Assembly (NCBI GenBank): GCA_029262675.1
Contig: JAJCYW010000017.1
Span: 1 to 64,000, forward strand
Length of the DNA stretch: 64,000 bases
Direction: 5' to 3'
From: Chloroflexota bacterium
GTDB taxonomy: Bacteria; Chloroflexota; Dehalococcoidia; DSTF01; RBG-16-68-14
The translations under genes were made by a program, and so were the position numbers. The notes under the pieces were generated by a model. It saw nothing but the letters and a program-made list of their open reading frames with translations, was not told where the DNA came from and ran no database searches. Positions 16,941-24,794 of the stretch are shown in pieces; position 1 is the first letter of the stretch, and each line of letters starts with the position of its first letter.

Positions 16941-17143
16941 ATCCGAAGACGACGGGCGAGCCTGCTTCAGAGACGGTCGCGCCGCGGGCCCGGGCTCTCA
17001 TTCTGCTGTGCAGTGCTCTGGCTGAGCTTGGGAACAGATTCGGCAGGGGAGATGCTGCCGTCGACCTTTGTCACCCGTTACATCCCACCGCCGACGTGGT
17101 CCAGTCGCGCCCCACGCGCCGAGTCTGGTCAGCCCGTCCCTGA
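16937..17143 (+). CDS. Small ORF overlapping chaperone stop, doubtful
   Basis: A 68-codon frame whose ATG overlaps the chaperone TGA by 4 nt, the coupling arrangement seen elsewhere in this genome. The product is Ala/Arg/Pro-rich beyond residue 40 and shows no domain. It may be the first codons of a truncated fifth operon gene or a chance frame. Confidence 0.25.
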   Translation: MNPKTTGEPASETVAPRARALILLCSALAELGNRFGRGDAAVDLCHPLHPTADVVQSRPTRRVWSARP

Positions 17144-17762
17144 AGCAGGCCAGCCCGCATCACGCCCGCATGATTGAAGGCTGGGCAGCCCTCGGTTTTC
17201 CCATGCATCGCGTGTCGCGAGCCAGCCTGTTTGTTAGCCCGGCAAGAAGAGCGCCCGTAGAAGTTCTACGCCGCCGTCTTCAGATCCTCCTCTTCACGCT
17301 CCAGGTCAGCCAGCTTACGCCGGTCTGCCGCTTCGCTCTGCTCTGACCGTAGTTGCACGACGAACCACGTGATGAGTGCCGCTAACGCAAGCTCGCCGCC
17401 AATGATTGCAATCATGAAGTATACGCCTTCCATCGCTCGTACCTCCTCTCTGCCCTAATTGCTGTCTTCTCTAGTTCGATCTTCTACTATGATCTTAGGC
17501 GTGTAGGCGCATCGTTCCTATCCGCCATCGGGTACGTTGATGGCCTCCAGCGGTACGAAGAATGGGGGCAGCGGCGCTGTGCCCAGAATGGCGCCGGCAT
17601 CCGCCCTCCGATACTGCGTACGCATGACCCCAACGACCTCCGCGCCTTCGGATACAGGATTCGGGCAAGGAAACATGTGCCCGGTGGACAGTGAGAATAG
17701 GCCGTATGGCCAAGCCGATCCGGGCATCAATAGGCCTATACTGGTAGTGAAAGGAGTACCCG
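17144..17762. other. Intergenic region between respiratory operon and second kinase
   Basis: Apart from the small minus-strand gene at 17266-17433, nothing coding is seen. The 330 bp between that gene and the kinase should hold two divergent promoters; a TATACT box at 17737-17742 is the best -10 on the plus strand, without a clear -35. Confidence 0.45.
17266..17433 (-). CDS. 55-aa single-span membrane protein with charged tail
   Basis: ATG at 17433 behind AGAGGAGG. The protein has a hydrophobic helix (about residues 4-28, ending TWFVVQL) followed by a charged coiled-coil-like tail (EQSEAADRRKLADLEREEED) and a TAG stop. Ribosome site, codon use and composition all look genuine. It faces away from the respiratory operon and diverges from the GAF kinase. 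Small proteins of this build often act as assembly or regulatory subunits of membrane complexes; no specific family is recognised. Confidence 0.65.
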   Translation of the reverse strand: MEGVYFMIAIIGGELALAALITWFVVQLRSEQSEAADRRKLADLEREEEDLKTAA

Positions 17763-19133
17763 ATGCTGGGGATTCGGTACATGAGCACACGCAGGCTTCG
17801 CTGGATCAGTGTCATCGCGCCGACCGTCTTCGTGGGCGCTTTCGAGATCGTGACGAGGAGCCTCTATGGCAACCTGGTTCCGCCCTGGGTCCACGTGGTG
17901 GTGGCGCTCGCCGCCGTCTCCGTGGCAGCCTTCGCCTTTTCGACGTTCGTGTTCGCCAGCATGCGAGGCGTGGAAAGAGAGATTATGGAGCGCAATCGCC
18001 GGCTGGCCGTCTTGAACGCGCTGGCGGCGGACGTCAGCGAGTCGCGGGACCTGGAGCAGGTGGCGGCTGCCACCACCCGCAGCGTTCTGGCTGCCATGTC
18101 CGCCGAGGCCGCCGGTCTAGCGCTGGTGTCGGAGGAGGACGGTAGCCTTCAACTCGTCGGACAGGATGGCCTGAACGTGCGGTGCACACCGGAGATCGGC
18201 GCGTTTCCGCTGGGAGAGAACGACTGTGAGTGTCGGAAGGCAGTGGCCTTGGGCCGCCCCGTGCTCGTGGAGGACACGACCCAGAGCATGCCCTGTACCG
18301 GTCTCCTCGGCGAAAGGACCGGCACATGCGTGGCCGTTCCAGTCAAATCCAAAGGACGCACTACCGGCGCCATCTTCGTGGCGCGAGACCGAAACAGGCC
18401 CTGGCAACGCGAAGACGTAGAACTGATCACTGCCGTGGGAGCGCAGATCGGAACCGTCCTGGAAAACGCCCAACTCTCCAGCAAGGCCGAGGCGTTGGCA
18501 GTGCTGCAGGAGCGAGAGAGAGTGTCCCGCGAAGTACACGATGGCCTGGCCCAGACGCTGGGCTACCTCAACGTGCAGATGAGCATCCTGGACCGCCTCC
18601 TCACCTCTGGTGAAACCGAGAAGGCGCAGTCCGAGGTGGGTGAGATGGCGCTAGTTACGCGGGAAGCCTATCAAGACCTCCGTCAGGCGATTGTGGACCT
18701 ACGCATGCCGCTCTCCTCCACGCCTGGGCTGAGGCGCACGCTGCGGGAGTACGCGGAGAAGTTCAGCCGGCAGACGGGGATTCCCTGTCACTTCGAAGGC
18801 CACCGTGGGCCGCCGGCCGTCCTTTCGCCCACCACCGAAGTTCAACTCATCCGCATCGTCCAAGAGGCGATGACCAACGTCAAGAAGCATGCGCCCGGGA
18901 GCGAAGCTTGGTTGAGCGTAGAAGTCAGGAACCAAGAGGCGCTGGTGGCTATCAGGGACAACGGCCCGGGCTTCGATCTGGAGTCTACGATCGTGAGGGG
19001 ACGACAGTATGGCCTGCACACAATGAAAGAGCGGGCGGAGAGTGTTGGGGGAAGTCTACGCCTCGACAGCAGGCCCGGTGACGGCACGGCGGTGGAGGTG
19101 ATGGTCCCCCTGGAGAAGGGAAAGGGCGCATGA
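17763..19133 (+). CDS. GAF-domain sensor histidine kinase with Cys-rich sensor
   Basis: A protein of 456 aa, start behind AAAGGAG. Two membrane helices (about 15-32 and 42-66) are followed by a coiled linker, a GAF domain (~95-235) and HisKA_3 with phospho-acceptor His259 (REVHDGLAQTLGY), then a GHKL ATPase (QEAMTNVKKHA; DNGPGFD). The GAF domain carries five cysteines (141, 155, 157, 178, 189), unusual and suggestive of a redox-active thiol pair or an iron-sulfur cluster, as in NreB-type oxygen sensors. The regulator gene overlaps by 4 nt. Position beside the molybdoenzyme suggests control of respiration. Confidence 0.92.
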   Translation: MLGIRYMSTRRLRWISVIAPTVFVGAFEIVTRSLYGNLVPPWVHVVVALAAVSVAAFAFSTFVFASMRGVEREIMERNRRLAVLNALAADVSESRDLEQVAAATTRSVLAAMSAEAAGLALVSEEDGSLQLVGQDGLNVRCTPEIGAFPLGENDCECRKAVALGRPVLVEDTTQSMPCTGLLGERTGTCVAVPVKSKGRTTGAIFVARDRNRPWQREDVELITAVGAQIGTVLENAQLSSKAEALAVLQERERVSREVHDGLAQTLGYLNVQMSILDRLLTSGETEKAQSEVGEMALVTREAYQDLRQAIVDLRMPLSSTPGLRRTLREYAEKFSRQTGIPCHFEGHRGPPAVLSPTTEVQLIRIVQEAMTNVKKHAPGSEAWLSVEVRNQEALVAIRDNGPGFDLESTIVRGRQYGLHTMKERAESVGGSLRLDSRPGDGTAVEVMVPLEKGKGA

Positions 19134-19792
19134 CTGCAAACGAGACATTCTTGCTGGTCGACGACAACACACTCCTTAGGGGCTCACTGGCGAAGCTCAT
19201 CGGCTTGTGGCGGAAGGACGCCCTCATATTCGAGGCTTCCAACGGCCGGGAGGCGCTGGAGCAGGCGCGACGCCTCCGGCCCCAAGTCATCTTGATGGAC
19301 ATCCGTATGCCCGAGTGCAACGGGATCGAGGCGACGCGGCTGATTAAGGCGGAGCTGCCGGAGACGAAGATCATCATGTTAACGGTCTCTGACGCGGAAG
19401 AGGATCTCTTCGAGGCGATAAGCGGCGGCGCGCACGGCTATCTTCTGAAGGATATGCGTCCTGAGGAGTTGCTCGAGCGCCTGGAGGACGCCCTTCGGGG
19501 CGAAGCGGTGATAGCGGCCCCTATGGCCCAGCGCCTTTTGGACGCCTTCGTGGAGCAGGCTCAGCGCAGGGGCGGGGAAGACCAGAGCGACGTAGAGCTC
19601 TCACCGCGTGAGCGAGAGGTCTTGGACCTGGTGAGACAGGGCACAACCAACAAGGAGATTGCCGATCAGCTCTTCATATCTGTGGGGACGGTCAAGAACC
19701 ACATCCACAACATCCTGGAGAAGCTCCACCTGACGAACCGCACTCAGATCGCGGCGTACGCCCGCATGCGCAAAGTGGCAGGCTGGTCCTAG
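19130..19792 (+). CDS. LuxR/NarL-family response regulator
   Basis: A protein of 220 aa: receiver with D11/D12, phospho-acceptor Asp57 (LMDIRMP), Thr85 and Lys107 (LLKDMRPEE), then a LuxR helix-turn-helix (LSPREREVLDLVRQGTTNKEI and SVGTVKNHIHNILEKL). It is cotranscribed with the GAF kinase through an ATGA overlap. It may bind the same palindrome as the other NarL-type regulator or its own promoter. Confidence 0.93.
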   Translation: MTANETFLLVDDNTLLRGSLAKLIGLWRKDALIFEASNGREALEQARRLRPQVILMDIRMPECNGIEATRLIKAELPETKIIMLTVSDAEEDLFEAISGGAHGYLLKDMRPEELLERLEDALRGEAVIAAPMAQRLLDAFVEQAQRRGGEDQSDVELSPREREVLDLVRQGTTNKEIADQLFISVGTVKNHIHNILEKLHLTNRTQIAAYARMRKVAGWS

Positions 19793-19817
19793 CCACCCTG
19801 GCCTGAGTTGTAGGGTC

Positions 19818-19862
19818 GGAGCGGGAGACGAGAGTTAAACTCGCGACCCTCTGCTTGTGAAG
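19818..19862 (-). other. Degenerate tRNA 3' half, possible att site
   Basis: Read on the minus strand, 45 nt run like a tRNA (Gly-type) from the anticodon loop to the acceptor end: variable loop AGGGTC, T-arm GCGAG-TTTAACT-CTCGT with a damaged loop (TTCGAAT expected), then CTCCCGC and TCC. No matching 5' half (GCGGGAG) is found upstream, so it is not a functional tRNA. tRNA 3' halves are classic remnants of integration by tyrosine recombinases. No integrase is seen in the window. Confidence 0.5.
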
Positions 19863-20474
19863 ATTACGCCTGCAATCCTGAGCTTCTCGAAGCGCCAGCT
19901 ACATAGTCAGTTGGATCACGTCACTTTCCGCCGGAGCAGCCGGCTCAAGAAGCATTTCGTCATTACGTCGAACGTCCTACTGTTTGGCTATTCCCCCGTT
20001 TCGGACAGCGCGAAAGTCACCTACCAAGTCATCGACAGATTCGACTGGCAAGACGGCTTAGCCTAACCAATAGCCCCCCGTCGGCCTCCACTCGCCCCTC
20101 CACTCCCCCTCACCTCTTGCGCCCAGCCGCACACCCGTGCTACTCCGCTTGACATCCGCCAACCCTATAGGCTGAGCTGCATAAGCGTATGACTACCAAT
20201 AGAGGTAGTATCTCACTTCTAGCCAAGGCGGTAACCACTCAAGAGCGTAGACAATACAAACACTGTTTCGTCAAAACAAACCTCCCCCGCCGGGTCAGGC
20301 GGCGCCAAGCCAGGCCATGCCCGGAGGCATGGCCCGCGCGCCTCTGCCCTGAGCGCAGCCGAAGGGCCCAAACGCAAACCCCGCCGGGCCCCCAGCGAGG
20401 AGGCCCGCAGGTCCAGGAAGCGCCACAACGCCCTCCTCCACGGCATCACCTCCGACAGCCCCGTCATCCCAGGC
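19863..20474. other. Intergenic region with short dispersed-type repeat
   Basis: About 600 bp without a convincing gene. It contains ccctgagcgcagccgaaggg (20347-20366), which looks like the short imperfect palindromes scattered in many uncultivated Chloroflexota genomes. From about 20385 the sequence already reads in frame with the next gene although no start codon is available. Confidence 0.4.
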
Positions 20475-20906
20475 ATGGAGACAGAGGCCGACTGGAAACG
20501 CCACTGCGATGGCATCGTTGCCAGCCTCGAACCCGTCGGAGGCCTTGAGGAGTACCTCGCTCAACGCCTCGCAAGCCTCTACTGGCGTCTCAACCGCGTT
20601 CTACGCTACGAGGTCGCCGTCACCATGCACTCTATTGAGGGCACCGCCGATGCGCTCTTCACGAGTGTGCTATATCGCGCCAGGACCAACGTGGATACGA
20701 AGGTGGATAAGGAAGACATCATCGATCCCGGGCCCGCGATCATCGAGGAGCAAATGGAGCTTCGCATCCTGCCGCCGGATATTCACCTCGAACGCATCAT
20801 GAAGCATGAGCGTCACCTCCACCGCCAAGCCCTCCAGACCCTCGGCTACCGGACTCCGCAGCAGCACCTCCGCGGCCTTGTCGGCGCGCGCAAGACCAAG
20901 CAATGA
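20475..20906 (+). CDS. Hypothetical helical protein, 5' end doubtful
   Basis: The ATG at 20475 gives 143 aa, but coding character continues upstream in the same frame to ~20385 (RSRKRHNALLHGITSDS), a signature of a widespread family that starts R-x-N-A-x-x-H-G. No ATG, GTG or TTG exists between the stop at 20232 and 20475, so the true 5' end has been lost, uses a rare start, or is shifted into another frame. The body is helical (LEEYLAQRLASLYWRLNRVLRYE). Function unknown. It may be a transferred or decaying gene next to the tRNA remnant. Confidence 0.55.
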   Translation: METEADWKRHCDGIVASLEPVGGLEEYLAQRLASLYWRLNRVLRYEVAVTMHSIEGTADALFTSVLYRARTNVDTKVDKEDIIDPGPAIIEEQMELRILPPDIHLERIMKHERHLHRQALQTLGYRTPQQHLRGLVGARKTKQ

Positions 20907-21035
20907 GTCACTGACGTACTGAACGAGTACAGCGCATTGACGGTCGCGGGGGCTCGAGTATAAGCTAGTTGTCGAATGCGGTCACGGCCGCTCGCCACGC
21001 GATGAGCGGCGCTCACAGCGCAGAGGAGGCACGAT

Positions 21036-22988
21036 ATGAAGCGCATCCTGCTATTCGCGGTCTTGGCGCTCTCCGCGGCCACCTGGCTCAACTTATCGGC
21101 GGGCAACGTAGACGCCGCTGCAATCAAGAGCCTGGCCGGCTGCGGCGACAACACGCTGGGTGCGATCGACGACCGGCCGAGCGCGGAGCACTCCCTGGCC
21201 TTTGCGATCAACTACTTCGGCATCACCCACAACTCAGTGTGGGTGAACAACAACGGTAACGTCACGTTCGGCACGCCTCTCTCTAGCTACACGCCGTTCG
21301 ACCTCACCTCGACCAGCACGGCCATCATCGCGCCGTTCTTCGGTGACGTCGATACCCGTGGCGACGGCTCCGGCACCGTGACCTATGGCAACACGTCGTT
21401 CGGAGGCCGGCCTGCATTCTGCGTAAACTGGATCAACGTTGGCTACTTCTCCAGTGCCGACGACAAGCTGAACAGCTTCCAGTTGATCATCGTCGACCGC
21501 TCAGATGTCAGCACCGGCGATTTCGACATGTACTTCAACTACAACCAGATCCAGTGGGAGACGGGCAACGCCAGCGGCGGTGATTTCGGCCTGGGCGGCA
21601 GCTCGGCCCGCGCCGGCTACTCCAACGGCATCGACACGTCGCTGGAACTCCCCGGCTCAGCCGTGAACGGCGCGTTCCTGGATAGCAGCCCGAGCGGCCT
21701 CACCCGCAACAACCGCGGCTCGGTCGAGAACGGCCGCTATGTCTTCCCCGTCCGCAGCGGCGTAGCGCCCACAGGCGGCACGATCTCCGGCCGCATCTTT
21801 GGCGACCCTGACGGCACGGCCGGCGTTGCCGGGGCCCAGCCGCTGAACGGCTCTGTCGTGCAGGCCTGCTTCTTCCTCGCTGAGCCTGTCACGCCCTGCG
21901 ACCTGACAACGACGAACTCTCAGGGTGAGTACATCTTCTCTGGACTGGAAGGCAACGGTAACTACTTCATCACCGCCTTCCCGCCCACCGGCTCAGAACT
22001 CGGCTCGCGGAGGATCGGCGCGCTCTTCCTGGCGGTGAACGGGGTGCTGCTAGATCAGGACATCACACTGATCCCGACCACGCTGCCGCCGCCCAACGTG
22101 ACGGTCGTGACGCCGTTCGTGACAGCTGGCGGCACCCCAGCGATTTCCTCGACGACAGGAGCACCGGTCGTGCAGGACAGTAGCTGCACGGGCGGGTTCG
22201 CAACGTTCACGCTCACACAGGGCGGCGTTGTCCTGGCGAGCGGCACCATGGTCGAGTCGCCGCCGGGAACGTACACCGGCACGATCCCGCCGCTGCCGGG
22301 CATCAACGGCCGCGCCCGCCTGAACATTACGATCGACTGCCCGGGCGGTGGCGACAAAGACGACACGTTCGACGTCTACATCGACCCGAGCGGCAACGTC
22401 TATCATGCCGGCACCCAGACGCCAATCGCAGGCGCGACCGTGACGCTCTACCGCGCGGAAGCGGCGGTTGGGCCGTTCGTGGTCGTACCGGACGGCAGCC
22501 CGACCATGTCGCCGTCCAACCGCACCAACCCCGACCTGACGAACGTGGACGGCTTCTTCCGCTGGGACGTCGCCGCCGGCTACTACAAGGTGCGCGCGGA
22601 GAAGGCCGGCTGCGTCGACCCGAGCAACGCAGCGCAGCCGTACACGGAAACGATCGTCTACGAGATTCCGCCGCCGGTGTTCGACATCGAGATGTTCCTC
22701 GATTGCGGCGGCGCGCCCTCTGTGACGGACACGCCGGTGCCGCCGACGAACACGCCCGTGCCGCCGACGAGCACGCCTACTTCATCCGGGGGTGACGGCG
22801 ACGTCAACTGCGACGGCAACGTTAACAGCATCGATGCCGCGCTGGTGCTGCAGTTCATCGCCGGACTGCTGCCGTCGTTCGCCTGCCCCGGTGGAGCGGA
22901 CGTGAACGAGAGTGGCGATGTCAACAGCATCGACACGGCCATCATTCTCCAGTTCTCGGCGGGCTTCATCCCAAGCTTGCCTGTGTAG
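21036..22988 (+). CDS. Secreted NIDO-domain protein with dockerin-like C-terminus
   Basis: A protein of 650 aa with signal peptide (residues 1-28) and a start behind GAGGAGG. Residues ~35-240 resemble the nidogen NIDO extracellular domain (NYFGITHNSVWVNNNGNVTFG; AIIAPFFGDVDTRG). Two or three carboxypeptidase-regulatory/SdrB-like beta domains follow (GTISGRIFGDPDG; AGATVTLYRAE), then a Thr/Pro linker (TPVPPTNTPVPPTSTPT) and a pair of dockerin-type calcium repeats (DVNCDGNVNSIDAALVLQF and DVNESGDVNSIDTAIILQF). It is probably a cell-surface or matrix protein. No cohesin partner is present nearby. A strong hairpin terminator follows. Confidence 0.88.
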   Translation: MKRILLFAVLALSAATWLNLSAGNVDAAAIKSLAGCGDNTLGAIDDRPSAEHSLAFAINYFGITHNSVWVNNNGNVTFGTPLSSYTPFDLTSTSTAIIAPFFGDVDTRGDGSGTVTYGNTSFGGRPAFCVNWINVGYFSSADDKLNSFQLIIVDRSDVSTGDFDMYFNYNQIQWETGNASGGDFGLGGSSARAGYSNGIDTSLELPGSAVNGAFLDSSPSGLTRNNRGSVENGRYVFPVRSGVAPTGGTISGRIFGDPDGTAGVAGAQPLNGSVVQACFFLAEPVTPCDLTTTNSQGEYIFSGLEGNGNYFITAFPPTGSELGSRRIGALFLAVNGVLLDQDITLIPTTLPPPNVTVVTPFVTAGGTPAISSTTGAPVVQDSSCTGGFATFTLTQGGVVLASGTMVESPPGTYTGTIPPLPGINGRARLNITIDCPGGGDKDDTFDVYIDPSGNVYHAGTQTPIAGATVTLYRAEAAVGPFVVVPDGSPTMSPSNRTNPDLTNVDGFFRWDVAAGYYKVRAEKAGCVDPSNAAQPYTETIVYEIPPPVFDIEMFLDCGGAPSVTDTPVPPTNTPVPPTSTPTSSGGDGDVNCDGNVNSIDAALVLQFIAGLLPSFACPGGADVNESGDVNSIDTAIILQFSAGFIPSLPV

Positions 22989-23007
22989 CCACGCAACCAG
23001 AAACCTA

Positions 23008-23048
23008 ATCAGCGCGCCCCGGCGAGAGATCGCCGGGGCGTTGCTGAT
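23008..23048 (+). terminator. Strong hairpin after NIDO-dockerin gene
   Basis: An 11-bp perfect stem, cgccccggcga/tcgccggggcg, closes on a GAGA tetraloop (23026-23029) and is extended by atcagc/gctgat. The T-run after it is short, so termination may be partly factor-dependent. Confidence 0.65.
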
Positions 23049-23151
23049 CTCGCGGTGCCGAATAGCCCATGCGCCCGCGCTGGTGATAGACTCGTCAGAC
23101 ACGTCACCGAGACACGGATAGCCCCGCAGAGGCGAGGAGGGCGAGGCGCGT

Positions 23152-23748
23152 ATGGCGCAAGACTCATCGAACCGATGGCTGCGAGAACGCAGCGTCTCCG
23201 GCGACGCTTACGATTCCACCTACGACCGCCGCGCCGCCGCAGGCGAGAACGTCCACGGTGAGGCCGACTTCGTCGCTCGCTTTCGCCCAGCCTCCGTACT
23301 CGACGCCGGCTGCGGCACCGGCCGCGTCGGCCGCGAGCTAGCGCGGCGCGGTATCGATGTCGCCGGCGTGGACATCGACCCGGAGATGCTGGCGACCGCG
23401 CGCAAGAGATCGCCCGATGTCGATTGGCGGCTCGCCGACCTCGCCGACGCCGACCTCGGCCGCACGTTCGACATCATCGTGATGGCGGGCAATGTGATGA
23501 TCTTCCTCGCGGCCGGAACGGAGGCCGCCGTCGTCGCCAACATGGCCCGCCACCTGGCGCCCGGCGGTTGCCTGGTCTCGGGTTTTCAGTTGATGCCCGG
23601 CAGGCTCAGCCTTGAAGAGTACGACGCAATCGCCACATCTGCCGGCCTTGAGCTGGTCGAACGCTGGGCGACGTGGGACGCCGACCCGTGGGTGGACGGG
23701 AACGATTACGCCGTCTCCGTCCACCAGCCGACGATGAGCGCGAAGTAG
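23152..23748 (+). CDS. Class I SAM-dependent methyltransferase
   Basis: A protein of 198 aa. Motif I VLDAGCGTGRVG (about residues 49-60), the acidic end of strand 2 (GVDIDPEML) and a LADLAD motif II are clear. The C-terminal half is short and lacks substrate-specific features. A GAGGAGGG lies ahead of the start. It stands alone between two dockerin-protein genes and the substrate is unknown. Confidence 0.85.
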   Translation: MAQDSSNRWLRERSVSGDAYDSTYDRRAAAGENVHGEADFVARFRPASVLDAGCGTGRVGRELARRGIDVAGVDIDPEMLATARKRSPDVDWRLADLADADLGRTFDIIVMAGNVMIFLAAGTEAAVVANMARHLAPGGCLVSGFQLMPGRLSLEEYDAIATSAGLELVERWATWDADPWVDGNDYAVSVHQPTMSAK

Positions 23749-23816
23749 CTCCGCAGGCAGTCAGCCAACGCGGCGACTGCCGTCATTTGTTAGCCAGCGT
23801 CTGACCGCTAGATTGG

Positions 23817-23839
23817 CCTGCGGCAGCCTGCCGCAGGCA
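23817..23839. terminator. Perfect 11-bp palindromic hairpin between convergent genes
   Basis: gcctgcggcag, one spacer base, ctgccgcaggc. It lies between the convergent methyltransferase and dockerin genes and could serve as a bidirectional terminator; there is no T-run. Confidence 0.4.
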
Positions 23840-23887
23840 GCAGGCATCCGCCCTCACCGGCGTAGTACGGGCGGCTGTCCGGCAGTA

Positions 23888-24030
23888 GCGGACAGCAAGC
23901 TGCCGCCGTGAAGGCGAAGGCAGACAGCTTTCAGCCGGAGGCGGACAGCAAGCTGCTGCCGTGAAGGCGAAGCCAGACAGCTGTCAGCCGGAGGCGGACA
24001 GCTAGCTGCTGCCGTGAAGGCGGCAGCCTT
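23888..24030. repeat. 53-bp tandem repeat, 2.7 copies
   Basis: Copies at 23888-23940, 23941-23993 and a partial one from 23994 begin gcggacagc and contain gctgccgtgaaggcg. The last copy abuts the stop codon of the minus-strand dockerin gene. Non-coding. Confidence 0.8.
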
Positions 24031-24646
24031 ATACCGGCAGCATCGCCAGCAGACCGGCCGAGAACTGCAGGATCAGCGACGCATCGATGGCATTCGTCAT
24101 GCCGTCTCCGCTCACGTCCGCAGCGTCGGGGCACGGCAGGGCGCCCAGCAGCCCGGCGTTGAACTGGAGGAGAAACGCCACGTCGATCGCGTTCACGAGT
24201 CCGCTGCAGTCAACGTCGCCATTGGCCGCGCCGGGCACCGGGGTGTCCGTCGGGACGGGCGAAAGCGGCGTCGGCGTGTCCGTCGCGATGGGCGCGGGTG
24301 GGACCGGCGTCGGCGTGTCCGTCGGCGTGTTGGTTGGGCCCAGGCAGATGGGCGGGCAGATCGGCTCAATGATGCAGTCCGGAAAGCAGGGCTCCGGCAG
24401 AACAAAGAACGGCGTCGGCGTGTTCGTTGGGCCCAGGCAGATGGGCGGGCAGATCGGCTCAATGATGCAGTCCGGGAAGCAGGGGCCGGCCGGCTCGACG
24501 ATGCCGGCCTGGTCACCGGCGCTTGTGACCACGGGCGCGGCATCCTCGGATGCAGTCGCCAGGCTGCCGCCAGCGACGAGCAGCAGACCGAACGCGACGG
24601 TGGCGAGCAGCAGACCAATAGCCCAGACATTTCGTCGATTCGACAT
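24029..24646 (-). CDS. Secreted Cys-repeat protein with dockerin-like C-terminus
   Basis: A protein of 205 aa from the ATG at 24646 behind GGAAGG; signal peptide to about residue 33. The middle has a duplicated cysteine module, PCFPDCIIEPICPPICLGP, each copy with four cysteines (C-x3-C-x5-C-x3-C), joined by TNTPTP linkers. The C-terminus is a dockerin-type repeat pair (DVDCSGLVNAIDVAFLLQF; DVSGDGMTNAIDASLILQF). Likely surface-attached. The cysteine module is not a family I recognise and could bind metal or form a small disulfide knot. Confidence 0.8.
   Translation of the reverse strand: MSNRRNVWAIGLLLATVAFGLLLVAGGSLATASEDAAPVVTSAGDQAGIVEPAGPCFPDCIIEPICPPICLGPTNTPTPFFVLPEPCFPDCIIEPICPPICLGPTNTPTDTPTPVPPAPIATDTPTPLSPVPTDTPVPGAANGDVDCSGLVNAIDVAFLLQFNAGLLGALPCPDAADVSGDGMTNAIDASLILQFSAGLLAMLPV
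24333..24483. repeat. Near-identical 58-bp direct repeat encoding the Cys module
   Basis: Copies at 24333-24390 and 24426-24483 (offset 93 bp, 31 codons) differ at a single base, implying a recent in-frame duplication within the secreted Cys-repeat protein. Confidence 0.85.
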
Positions 24647-24794
24647 GGGGTGACCTTCCTTTCGAGCGCGCCCGCAGGCGATCGCCTTGGCAGCGCGTAC
24701 TGTGCGACATCTAGCTCTGCCGCTACTATACACCCAGCGTCAGCGTAAGCGTAGTCTCGGGCCAGCATAGCTCCGGCGAGGAACCACCGCACCC

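Noticed and set aside
19818..19900. Functional tRNA gene on the minus strand
   Set aside because: The T-loop is damaged and no 5' acceptor strand or anticodon stem can be paired.
21036..22988. Cellulosome component
   Set aside because: Dockerin-like repeats alone are not enough; no cohesin, carbohydrate-binding or glycosidase domains are encoded nearby.
23888..24030. CRISPR array
   Set aside because: Units are directly adjacent 53-bp repeats without unique spacers, and no cas genes are present.
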